In this document: in pieces, positions 1 through 7,345 of the stretch
How the letters are laid out: the number at the start of each line of letters is the position of its first letter
How positions within the stretch are numbered: the first letter of the stretch is position 1
NCBI GenBank assembly: GCA_045538305.1
Contig: JAZSRC010000051.1
Span: forward strand, 31,515-95,514
Reading direction: 5' to 3'
Source: SFHK01 sp045538305
GTDB lineage: Bacteria > Bacillota > Clostridia > Christensenellales > Aristaeellaceae
DNA: 64,000 nt
The notes under the pieces: model-generated
Seen by the model: the letters and a program-made list of their open reading frames with translations, nothing else
Told to the model about the DNA's origin: nothing
Database searches by the model: none
Translations under genes and position numbers: made by a program

Positions 1-215
1 ATGAAATCGCAGATTCTCCGCTGAAGAAGGAGTTTTATCTTCCCAGCGTATCCAACCGGCTTTTGAAAGAGCAAAAGGGCACTGTGGTTGTTTTGCCCAC
101 CAGCGCGAAGTGGTTCGGTATGACCTATCTGGAGGATCTTACGAATACGAAGGAAAGCATTAAGCGTATGAAAGACGAAGGCGCGTATCCTGCGCGTCTT
201 TGGGAGAGAGGGTAA
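1..215 (+). CDS. Sugar-1-phosphate nucleotidyltransferase, C-terminal part (truncated by window edge)
   Basis: Only the last 70 or so codons are present; the frame starts at base 3 and stops with TAA at 213-215. The visible peptide contains KKEFYLPSVSNRLL and the segment TSAKWFGMTYLEDL, and ends in YPARLWERG. This C-terminal pattern is one I associate with nucleotidyltransferases that sit beside N-acetylhexosamine kinases (LnpC-like UTP:hexose-1-phosphate uridylyltransferases). It would convert GlcNAc-1-P or GalNAc-1-P to the UDP-sugar. The downstream nahK begins 5 bases after its stop, and its ribosome binding site lies inside this gene's end, so the two are co-transcribed. Family assignment rests partly on context because the catalytic N-terminus is outside the window. 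Confidence 0.6.
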   Translation, partial: EIADSPLKKEFYLPSVSNRLLKEQKGTVVVLPTSAKWFGMTYLEDLTNTKESIKRMKDEGAYPARLWERG

Positions 216-220
216 TTGCC

Positions 221-1291
221 ATGCTTACGATCGCCAAAAAATTCAGGGTGGACGCCCAGCTGGTAAACGTCGGTCCCCTTGGAAACGGACATATCAATCA
301 GACCTTTCTTGTAACGTGCGAGGATGGATCGCTCTACACTCTTCAGAAGATAAACAACAACATTTTCAAGGATGTTCCCGCGCTGATGGAAAACATTCGT
401 CTGGTTACGGAAATGCTGCGCGCTTCTGATCCCGACCCCAGGCATTCGCTGGAATTGATCAAGACCGTTGAAACCGGAGAGGTTTACTATCATGACGAAA
501 GCGGTTATTACCGTATGTACCGCTTTATCGATAAAAGCATCTGCCTTGAACGCGCGCAGAGCGAGGAAGAATTCTACTTAAGCGCGGTCGCGTTCGGAAA
601 CTTCCAGAACAAGCTTGCCGAGTTTGACGCATCCAAACTTTCGGAAACGATTCCGCTTTTCCATCATACGCCCAATCGCGTAAAGAATCTTGTAAAAGCA
701 GCCGAGGAGGATAAAATGGGCCGCCTCGCGTCTGTACGTAAGGAATACGATTTCGCAATGGCGCGCGCCGGGGAAGCGGGCGAAATGCTGAAGCTGCTTG
801 AAGAGGGCAAGCTTAAGCTGCGCGTTACTCATAACGATACAAAGCTCAATAATGTCCTTTTTGATGAAGAATCCAGAAAACCCATCTGCGTTATCGACCT
901 TGACACCATTATGCCTGGCCTTGCCGCCAACGATTTCGGCGACTCCATCCGCTTTGGTGCATCCACTGCTGCGGAGGACGAACTGGACCTTGACAAGGTT
1001 ACGATTTCTCTTGACATGTTCCGCGCCTATACGCGCGGCTTCCTCGAAGCCTGCGGCAGTAAGCTGACGAAGGATGAAATCAGAACCCTGCCCATGGGCG
1101 CAAAGATGATGACCTATGAGTGCGGCATTCGCTTCCTGACCGATTATCTGGAGGGCGACGTATATTTCCGAATTCACAGAGAACACCATAACATTGAAAG
1201 ATGCCGCACGCAGCTGAAGCTGATTTACGATATGGAGCAAAAGTGGGACGAAATGGCCCGCATTATTGAAGAGGAGGCTGCCAAGATATGA
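221..1291 (+). CDS. nahK: N-acetylhexosamine 1-kinase (NahK/LnpB-like)
   Basis: A cytoplasmic anomeric kinase of the aminoglycoside-phosphotransferase fold that phosphorylates GlcNAc/GalNAc at C1 with ATP. The 356-residue protein shows the diagnostic motif THNDTKLNNVL (residues 204-213, catalytic Asp206) and VIDLDTIMPG with the metal-binding Asp (227/229), followed by DFGDSIRFGAST. It matches my memory of Bifidobacterium NahK along its whole length, including GHINQTFLV near the N-terminus and ECGIRFLTDYLEGD near the end. I chose ATG 221 because GGGAGAGAGGG precedes it at good spacing; an in-frame TTG at 200 has no such signal. Its stop overlaps the galE start (ATGA). The order nucleotidyltransferase-nahK-galE is that of the lacto-N-biose/galacto-N-biose pathway; the phosphorylase would lie upstream, outside the window. 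Confidence 0.9.
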   Translation: MLTIAKKFRVDAQLVNVGPLGNGHINQTFLVTCEDGSLYTLQKINNNIFKDVPALMENIRLVTEMLRASDPDPRHSLELIKTVETGEVYYHDESGYYRMYRFIDKSICLERAQSEEEFYLSAVAFGNFQNKLAEFDASKLSETIPLFHHTPNRVKNLVKAAEEDKMGRLASVRKEYDFAMARAGEAGEMLKLLEEGKLKLRVTHNDTKLNNVLFDEESRKPICVIDLDTIMPGLAANDFGDSIRFGASTAAEDELDLDKVTISLDMFRAYTRGFLEACGSKLTKDEIRTLPMGAKMMTYECGIRFLTDYLEGDVYFRIHREHHNIERCRTQLKLIYDMEQKWDEMARIIEEEAAKI

Positions 1292-2298
1292 GCATACTGA
1301 TTACTGGAGGCGCCGGCTATATCGGCTCGCACACCTGCCTTTGCCTGATTGAAAAGGGTTACGATGTCGTCGTCTGCGACAATCTGGACAATTCCTCCAA
1401 GGAATCCCTTACCCGCGTTACCGCCCTTACCGGAAAAGAGATTCCCTTCTATGAAGCGGATGTGCGCGACACCGAAAAAATGTGCGAAATCATTGAAAAG
1501 CATCAGGTGGAGAGCGTCATTCACTTTGCGGGTCTGAAAGCTGTGGGCGAATCCGTTGCGAAGCCCCTGCGCTATTATGAAAATAACTTGGTCAGCACCA
1601 TTCATCTGGCGGAAGCCATGGAGAAAACCGGCGTTACAAAGCTGATTTTTTCTTCCTCCGCAACGGTGTACAGCGCGGACAATACCGTGCCGCTGACCGA
1701 GGATGGCAAACTTGGCTGCACAAACCCCTATGGCTGGACCAAGTTGATGAATGAACAGATCCTGCGCGACGCCGCAAAGGCGCATCCCGATTGGTCTATT
1801 GTGCTTCTGCGCTATTTCAATCCCGTAGGTGCGCACGAAAGCGGAACCATGGGCGAGGATCCCTCCGGAACGCCCAATAACCTGATGCCCTATGTATCCC
1901 AGACTGCCGTAGGCCGCCGCGCCCAGCTGACCGTTTACGGCGACGACTATGATACGCCCGACGGAACTGGCGTGCGCGATTACATTCACGTAATGGATCT
2001 TGCATCCGGTCATGTTGCTGCTGTGGAATATGCGGAAAAATTCCAGGGCTGCGACGCTATCAACCTCGGAACCGGCGTTGGCTACAGCGTGCTTGACATG
2101 GTTCACGCGTTTGAAAAGGCCAATGGCCTCACCATTCCCTACGTTATCGGTCCCCGCCGTCCCGGCGATATCGCCACCGTTTATTCCAATCCCGAGAAAG
2201 CGCAGCGCGTGCTGGGCTGGAAGGCGGAAAGGACGCTTGAGGATATGTGCCGCGATCAGTGGAATTGGCAGAAGAATAATCCCAACGGTTACAGATAA
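1288..2298 (+). CDS. galE: UDP-glucose/UDP-N-acetylglucosamine 4-epimerase
   Basis: A short-chain dehydrogenase-fold epimerase interconverting UDP-Glc/UDP-Gal or the N-acetyl forms through an NAD-bound 4-keto intermediate. The 336-residue protein has the Rossmann motif TGGAGYIGSH (residues 6-15), the SSSAT segment (122-126) and the catalytic Tyr148-x3-Lys152 in NPYGWTK. The length is normal for GalE. Its ATG overlaps the nahK stop by 4 bases, and a terminator follows 37 bases after its stop, so it ends the hexosamine/galactose operon. In the LNB pathway this enzyme (LnpD role) regenerates UDP-Glc(NAc) from UDP-Gal(NAc). Substrate preference for acetylated sugars is inferred from the neighbours only. 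Confidence 0.95.
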   Translation: MSILITGGAGYIGSHTCLCLIEKGYDVVVCDNLDNSSKESLTRVTALTGKEIPFYEADVRDTEKMCEIIEKHQVESVIHFAGLKAVGESVAKPLRYYENNLVSTIHLAEAMEKTGVTKLIFSSSATVYSADNTVPLTEDGKLGCTNPYGWTKLMNEQILRDAAKAHPDWSIVLLRYFNPVGAHESGTMGEDPSGTPNNLMPYVSQTAVGRRAQLTVYGDDYDTPDGTGVRDYIHVMDLASGHVAAVEYAEKFQGCDAINLGTGVGYSVLDMVHAFEKANGLTIPYVIGPRRPGDIATVYSNPEKAQRVLGWKAERTLEDMCRDQWNWQKNNPNGYR

Positions 2299-2335
2299 AA
2301 AGAACAGATCAACAACAAAGCTTGGAAAGAAGTTT

Positions 2336-2366
2336 GGAGAGGAAGCGCACTTCCTCTCTGTTTTTT
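2336..2366 (+). terminator. Rho-independent terminator of the nahK-galE operon
   Basis: A perfect 9-bp stem (GAGAGGAAG at 2337-2345 with CTTCCTCTC at 2350-2358, plus a G-T pair) closes a CGCA loop and is followed after one G by six T. The same module, with its left flank, recurs at the far end of the window (63943-63999). Confidence 0.9.
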
Positions 2367-2444
2367 ATTGCTTTCGGCGGCATGCATCGATAGATCGCGC
2401 GTTTTTACTAAGCGGAATTGCGAAAAACGCTTTCTCTTTCCGTC

Positions 2445-2479
2445 AAAAAAGCTTGAGCCCGCCGAAAACCGGCGGGCTC
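2445..2479 (-). terminator. Terminator of the CotH-VTC-DUF4956 operon
   Basis: Reading on the minus strand, GAGCCCGCCG pairs with CGGCGGGCTC around a five-base loop and runs into AAGC then a T6 tract (2445-2450). It lies 16 bases beyond the stop of the DUF4956 gene. The stretch 2367-2444 between this and the galE terminator holds nothing recognisable. Confidence 0.85.
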
Positions 2480-2495
2480 TGTGTTTCTGTGTTCG

Positions 2496-3158
2496 TTACA
2501 CAGTTTCGGACTGGTATGCAATCAGGCTGGCTTCGTTTACGCCGTCCAGGGAGAGAAGCTTGTTCAGGAAGGCTTCGCTCTTTTCAACGCGTACTTCGTA
2601 GGTGACCTCAACGCCGTGAACGGTGATGGTCTTGCTCTTCAGCTTCTGGTAGCGCAGCTGGCGCATAACCTGATGGGCGGCGTTTTCAGCGCCGCTGGAA
2701 AGGCGCATTACCAGCAGATAGCTGTCAGCGGATTTTCCGGTGATGTAGCGAAGGAGGAATACAAGACCTGCGATGCCGATTACTGCGACGGCTGCCAGGA
2801 AGTACTGACCTGCGCCGATCAGAATGCCCATGGTGAGCGCCCAGAACATGTAAGCGGTGTCCAGCGGATCCTTAACCGCAGTGCGGAAGCGGACAATGGA
2901 AAGTGCGCCGACCATACCCATGGACAGCTGCAGCGAGTCGCGGATACACATTACGACGGGTGCGGTGATGGTGGTCATGAAAACGAGGGTGAGGCCAAAG
3001 TTGTTGGAGAACATGACGCCGCGATAGTTCTTGCGGTATACCCAATAGATGAAAAGGCCGACTACAAAGGCCATAACAAGCAGGAACAGGATGCTGAGCC
3101 AGGCGTTCGGTGCAATGGACTGTGATGCGAAAATCTCTGCAATTCGTTCTTTGTTCAC
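2496..3158 (-). CDS. DUF4956 family membrane protein
   Basis: A 220-residue integral membrane protein. Hydrophobic segments are visible at about residues 20-40, 55-72, 105-120 and 122-140, then a cytosolic C-terminal part of roughly 75 residues. The conserved family core LSMGMVGALSIVRFRTAVKD lies in the middle. I chose GTG 3158 because AAAGGGG precedes it by about 9 bases; an upstream TTG in the same frame (3176) has no binding site. It is the last gene of an operon with a VTC-domain protein and a CotH kinase, and these three families are known to travel together. The biochemical role of DUF4956 is not established; a membrane partner or channel for polyphosphate made by the VTC protein is a reasonable inference. 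Confidence 0.85.
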   Translation of the reverse strand: MNKERIAEIFASQSIAPNAWLSILFLLVMAFVVGLFIYWVYRKNYRGVMFSNNFGLTLVFMTTITAPVVMCIRDSLQLSMGMVGALSIVRFRTAVKDPLDTAYMFWALTMGILIGAGQYFLAAVAVIGIAGLVFLLRYITGKSADSYLLVMRLSSGAENAAHQVMRQLRYQKLKSKTITVHGVEVTYEVRVEKSEAFLNKLLSLDGVNEASLIAYQSETV

Positions 3159-3236
3159 GAGGTTAACCCCTTTCAATCATGCGTATTTTTGTGTATTATG
3201 TTACTGCCGCCCGGCGGCAAGGACGCACATAGGTTT

Positions 3237-3950
3237 TTACAAGCCCAAAGGTTCGAATCTTCTGCACAATACGTATTTGGAAATGGCGCTGCGCTCTACC
3301 GGCGTGTCGTTCAGAAGCTCGGAAATGAAATCCGGAAGGAAGTGATTGTACTTTACCTCGAGGATTTCACGTCCATCGTCCAGCGGACTTACGGTCATTA
3401 CGTCGGTGGAGAAGAGATCGGTTGACAAAAGGCCGGTGCGAAGGTTTTTGTCAAACGTGATCCTGACGTTTTCAACCGGGAATACGAAGGTTTCTCTGGT
3501 ATAATCCACCAGTACGGTCGGATGCATAAGGCGTGTGCGCATTTCGCGGTACATGTCGTTTAACAGCGGATTGTCAATGGAGGAAAGCCCGCGCGGGTTT
3601 CCGTCAATCAGCTGATCGCACAGCTTTCTGGAGATCCGTACAGAGGATTTCTGGATCAGGTCTCCCATTTTGCGCTTGCGTTCAAGGAAAATGGCCTTAT
3701 CTGAGTAATTGTAGATGCGGATGCGGTACTTGTCGCGGCCCATATACCCGCCGATCTTGTCATAGTAGGCAGTGTCATACGCGTCGTCGAAGTACAGGGA
3801 ACGAATGAAATACTCGCCGTTATCGTCGGCATGTTCATCGGCGGTCAGCAGGTGTCCGAGCTTGTGGCCCAGCGCGATCATGTCGCCGCGGTTGATGAAG
3901 TATTTCAGTTCATGCCGCTCGGGCATGTTGCTTCTCATATCTTCCTGCAA
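3237..3950 (-). CDS. VTC-domain polyphosphate polymerase
   Basis: A stand-alone VTC catalytic domain of 237 residues, the tunnel-fold domain that makes inorganic polyphosphate from ATP in yeast Vtc4. Basic and acidic residues expected to line the tunnel are all present: Lys16 in HELKYF, Arg76 and Arg78 in KYRIRIYN, Glu90 and Lys92 in FLERKRK, Arg152 in YTRETF, Arg163 in RITFD, Glu198 and Lys200 in ILEVKYN, and Lys225. No membrane segment is visible, so it should be cytosolic. The start is uncertain: TTG 3950 has AAAGGG eight bases ahead, while ATG 3938 has a closer AGGAAG; the difference is four residues. It lies between cotH-like (33 bases upstream) and the DUF4956 gene, so polymer synthesis is probably linked to the membrane. 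Confidence 0.88.
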   Translation of the reverse strand: MQEDMRSNMPERHELKYFINRGDMIALGHKLGHLLTADEHADDNGEYFIRSLYFDDAYDTAYYDKIGGYMGRDKYRIRIYNYSDKAIFLERKRKMGDLIQKSSVRISRKLCDQLIDGNPRGLSSIDNPLLNDMYREMRTRLMHPTVLVDYTRETFVFPVENVRITFDKNLRTGLLSTDLFSTDVMTVSPLDDGREILEVKYNHFLPDFISELLNDTPVERSAISKYVLCRRFEPLGL

Positions 3951-3983
3951 ATGATCATCCCTTTCAGGTTGCCCGCAGGCTTA

Positions 3984-6900
3984 TCAGTAATCCACAGGCT
4001 TGTTGTTATCGTTCAGAAGCGTTACCTTTCCCAGAAGATCGCCGAAGTATTTTTCCATGTCCGCACGGCTCAGTACGTTGGAGTAAAAGTACAACAGTCT
4101 GCCCGGACGTCTGGATGCATAGGTTTTCAGCTTCTTGACTTCTGCATCGAACTCGGAACGCGGAATGTCCCATCTGGCGAGGTGCTGTTCGAGCTCTGGC
4201 TCCAGCTCCTGAAGTCTGGTTTCAATCTTGCCAAGCACCGACTCTGCGGACCAATCTGTGGCTAGTTTCTCGGCAAAATATGTCAGGAACTGATCTTTGC
4301 AAACGGGATTTTTCATCAGCGCGATGTACAGGGAGTTATCGGTTTTGTTGCTGGTTCCTACGCCGCCCGGCGCGAGCCAGCGCGCAACGGAGTTCGTATC
4401 GGTATAGAATGCCCAGTCGGTATCAAACAGAATCCAACGCCATCTGCCGTCCGTCTCGTCCGTCCTGTATTTCTTTACGTTCAGAAGGTCGGTGTTTCCG
4501 ATAAACATCTGTACGGCGACATATTCCAGATAGTTATCTACGTCCACATACTGATTTACGTAGGCAAGCTCTTCTGCCGTTTCGATGCCATGCTTGGCGT
4601 ACCATTCCTTGATTTCGAGCCAGGTATCGACAGAACCCTTCATCAGCTTCGTATTGCCCTTAACAAGGTCGATTGTGTCCTTGATGGCGGGATCCCAGCC
4701 TTCCCACTGGCAGATGGAATAGGTGTTGATGCGCTCGCGCATGTAGTAGTGGCCCCAGTATTCGCCGTTCAGATATACGATTACATGGTCTGAATCCTGA
4801 TACATAACGGAGGAACCGGCGGTGAGCGAGGTCAGTATGGAATCGCGCATATGCGTCTTGTTTACATCCTGACCGGAATTACGGAAAATGAAGGATTGAT
4901 ATTCGGTATAATCGCGGTTCGGGAACAGGGCGGCACGGAAACGGTTGTCGCCGTACTGGCTTCTGGCGGTAAGCTTGAAAGGTTTCTGGCTTTCGCCTCG
5001 GCTGTATTGGCCGTGAAGGCGCGCGGCGCAACCCTGAGAGATGACGGTTTCACCGTCCAGTGTAAACAATTCGACATTTGCCGGATATTCCCAGGTCATC
5101 CAGAAGTTCGCGCCCTTATCCAATGAACCATACGGGTATTTTGCCAGCGCGTTGGGGCCGAATACGTACAAACCCTTGTTATAGTCCCAAAGGTCGGTGG
5201 GATTCATAACCAGCGAGGCCACCTGCATGGTATGGCTGACGCCTACAAGGTAGGTCTGCGTATTGACCAGGGATGTAATATGTCCGTTTTTAACGGTAAT
5301 CGCACGGATAACCGTGGTTTCGGTGATGGTAATGGGATTTGTATACAGGTGCGTTTGATAAAAATCGTTTCGATTGGATTCGCGTGGGTCGATGGTAAAA
5401 CGTGTTCCGCCAAGGTTGTCGGGGTCGGGCGTCGAGCAGTCCAGCGTGTAGTAAATGCTGGCGCCAGGCTCGGCGGAAAGGGTGATGGTGAGGGGCTCAC
5501 CGGCATTAAACAAGCCGCCTTCCGTACTGAAGACAGGTTCTTCCATGCGGGAAATATAGCCGGAGGAAACGTTCTGCGTCAGAGGCGTTGAAGCGGTTAG
5601 GTAGTAAAAGCCGTTTGCACCGCGGATTCTGCCGTAGGAAATATTGCTGTGCTGTTTTCCGAGGCTCACGCGGTCATAAATCTTTCCGGTGGGGTCTGAA
5701 AGCACCAATGTTTCACCGGATGTGGAGGACAGGCGGAAGTTGGTGTGGTGATAACCGCCTACCATGTCGTTAAGGCCGGAGAGCATTACGCCCATGTAGC
5801 CGCCGGATTGTATCCGCGCGCCGTCAGGAAACTGCCATTTGCGGGGCGCGGACGGATCGTCGGAAAGGCCCCAGCCGGTGAGATCTACAGCCTGACCGGA
5901 GGTGTTGTAAAGCTCAACCCAGTCGTAAGAGGCGCCTGAGGTATTGGCGGTGCTGGTGGAGGCCATCACCTCGTTAATGATAACCCCTACTGAATTTTGC
6001 GCCGCGAACTGACCATCGATCAGCGCGGCGCTTTCGTAGCTGTTGGACATACCCGGAGTGGGCGGGAACATGGTCGTCCAGGAATCGTCCGTCTGTCGGG
6101 AATAAGATTGATCATCCTTGAGAAGGTCGTATTCCACGCGGTCGATCATTTGGCCGGAAGCATTTGACAGTATTACGCACTCTTTTTCCGTGTTCAGGCG
6201 GAAGCTGGTGTGCAGGCTTGCATTCGGAACGCGCCTGTCAAGGCCGGATGCGTAAATCAAAAGGTACTCGCCGGCGTCAATAGAGATGTTCGGGAACAGC
6301 CATTTCTGCAGGTTCCCCTCGTTATCCGAAAGCGCGTAGCCGTTCAGGCTTACTGTATAGTCGGATGAATTGTAGATTTCGATCCAATCGAAGAATTCGC
6401 CGTTTTCGTCGGGCGCGTAGGTGACGTTGCTGGCCATGAATTCCGTCACCATAATCGGGCTTTCCGCCTTCTGACGGTTGTCGCTCAAAAGCGCGTGATT
6501 CTCGGATGTATTGGCGAGGAAGGGGGTGTATTCGTTTGTAATCACCCAATCGCCGTCGATTTCCGCATAGGACTGATTGGAGCTCATTGCGGGAATGTTC
6601 AGCGTCTGAATCGCAACATCGGCCTTGTTGAACAGAATCATCGTGTCGCCCGATGCGGAAATCTTGAAAGGCGCATGATAGGCATAGCCGTAGTTATTCT
6701 TTACGGTGCTTGTGCAGTACACGAGGGCCGATTCGCCGCTTTTCAGGGTATGGTTCGGGAACTCGAAGTACTTAAGCATAATGCTTGCGTCCTTGGCAAG
6801 CTTATAGCCGTGCAGGTTCACACTCTGGGAGGAAACGTTGGTAACCTCTACCCAATCGGGATAATCGCCCGTTTCATCCTGAATAGCGGAGGAGTTGGAC

Positions 6901-7202
6901 GACATAACCTCTGTGATACGAACGCTGACTGCCGCATCCACTTCGGGCAAGCGATTGGTCTGATCGTTTACATGTATGCCGGTGGGAAAGTTTTTCTGGA
7001 GGAAAAAGCAGGCGACCACAAAAACAACTGCGGCAAGCACGATAAGCAAAACCTTGGGATCCATGCCCTTTTTCTGTGGAGCAGGTTTTCTTGAAGGCGC
7101 AGCCTTCCTTACGCCCGAGGGCTTAGAAGACTGCGGCGTACGGGAACGCGCGGGAGCATTTGCCGCGCGGCTGGATGTTTTCTGTACTGGCTTCTTCTGC
7201 AA
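3984..7202 (-). CDS. Membrane-anchored CotH kinase family protein with three lamin-tail domains
   Basis: A 1072-residue protein. A basic, Pro/Ser-rich N-terminus precedes one membrane segment (VLLIVLAAVVFVVACFFLQ, about residues 50-68), leaving the rest outside. Three lamin-tail (LTD) domains follow, each marked by a DWVEV/DWIEI/DWVELYN core (about residues 90-210, 250-375, 405-545). A chitobiase/hexosaminidase C-terminal-type domain (GASIYYTLDCSTPD) comes next, then a CotH kinase-like domain with RLHGQYSRGESQKPF, RDSILTSL and FDTDWAFY. CotH kinases are atypical protein kinases known from spore coats. The start is TTG 7202: GGAGG lies nine bases upstream, whereas the upstream ATG at 7274 sits inside the -10 box. 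First gene of the operon with VTC and DUF4956. Confidence 0.85.
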   Translation of the reverse strand: MQKKPVQKTSSRAANAPARSRTPQSSKPSGVRKAAPSRKPAPQKKGMDPKVLLIVLAAVVFVVACFFLQKNFPTGIHVNDQTNRLPEVDAAVSVRITEVMSSNSSAIQDETGDYPDWVEVTNVSSQSVNLHGYKLAKDASIMLKYFEFPNHTLKSGESALVYCTSTVKNNYGYAYHAPFKISASGDTMILFNKADVAIQTLNIPAMSSNQSYAEIDGDWVITNEYTPFLANTSENHALLSDNRQKAESPIMVTEFMASNVTYAPDENGEFFDWIEIYNSSDYTVSLNGYALSDNEGNLQKWLFPNISIDAGEYLLIYASGLDRRVPNASLHTSFRLNTEKECVILSNASGQMIDRVEYDLLKDDQSYSRQTDDSWTTMFPPTPGMSNSYESAALIDGQFAAQNSVGVIINEVMASTSTANTSGASYDWVELYNTSGQAVDLTGWGLSDDPSAPRKWQFPDGARIQSGGYMGVMLSGLNDMVGGYHHTNFRLSSTSGETLVLSDPTGKIYDRVSLGKQHSNISYGRIRGANGFYYLTASTPLTQNVSSGYISRMEEPVFSTEGGLFNAGEPLTITLSAEPGASIYYTLDCSTPDPDNLGGTRFTIDPRESNRNDFYQTHLYTNPITITETTVIRAITVKNGHITSLVNTQTYLVGVSHTMQVASLVMNPTDLWDYNKGLYVFGPNALAKYPYGSLDKGANFWMTWEYPANVELFTLDGETVISQGCAARLHGQYSRGESQKPFKLTARSQYGDNRFRAALFPNRDYTEYQSFIFRNSGQDVNKTHMRDSILTSLTAGSSVMYQDSDHVIVYLNGEYWGHYYMRERINTYSICQWEGWDPAIKDTIDLVKGNTKLMKGSVDTWLEIKEWYAKHGIETAEELAYVNQYVDVDNYLEYVAVQMFIGNTDLLNVKKYRTDETDGRWRWILFDTDWAFYTDTNSVARWLAPGGVGTSNKTDNSLYIALMKNPVCKDQFLTYFAEKLATDWSAESVLGKIETRLQELEPELEQHLARWDIPRSEFDAEVKKLKTYASRRPGRLLYFYSNVLSRADMEKYFGDLLGKVTLLNDNNKPVDY

Positions 7203-7272
7203 AACAGTATGCCTCCATATATATCCGGCGCTTCTGCGCCTGTAGATCAGTAACCCTATAATAACGTATATC

Positions 7273-7278
7273 ATTATA
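7273..7278 (-). promoter_or_regulatory. Probable -10 box for the CotH-VTC-DUF4956 operon
   Basis: TATAAT on the minus strand lies about 70 bases before the TTG start. The hexamer 17 bases upstream is CTGGAA, a poor -35, so this promoter may need an activator or another sigma factor. Confidence 0.45.
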
Positions 7279-7345
7279 GCATATCAGTTCAAGGTTTCCA
7301 GTGACGTTCTGTTAATTTCTATTTGGGCTTCTTTGGAAAAAACGA

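Noticed and set aside
7203..7274. N-terminal extension of the CotH gene from ATG 7274
   Set aside because: The ATG overlaps the -10 box, so the transcript probably starts after it; TTG 7202 has a proper Shine-Dalgarno.
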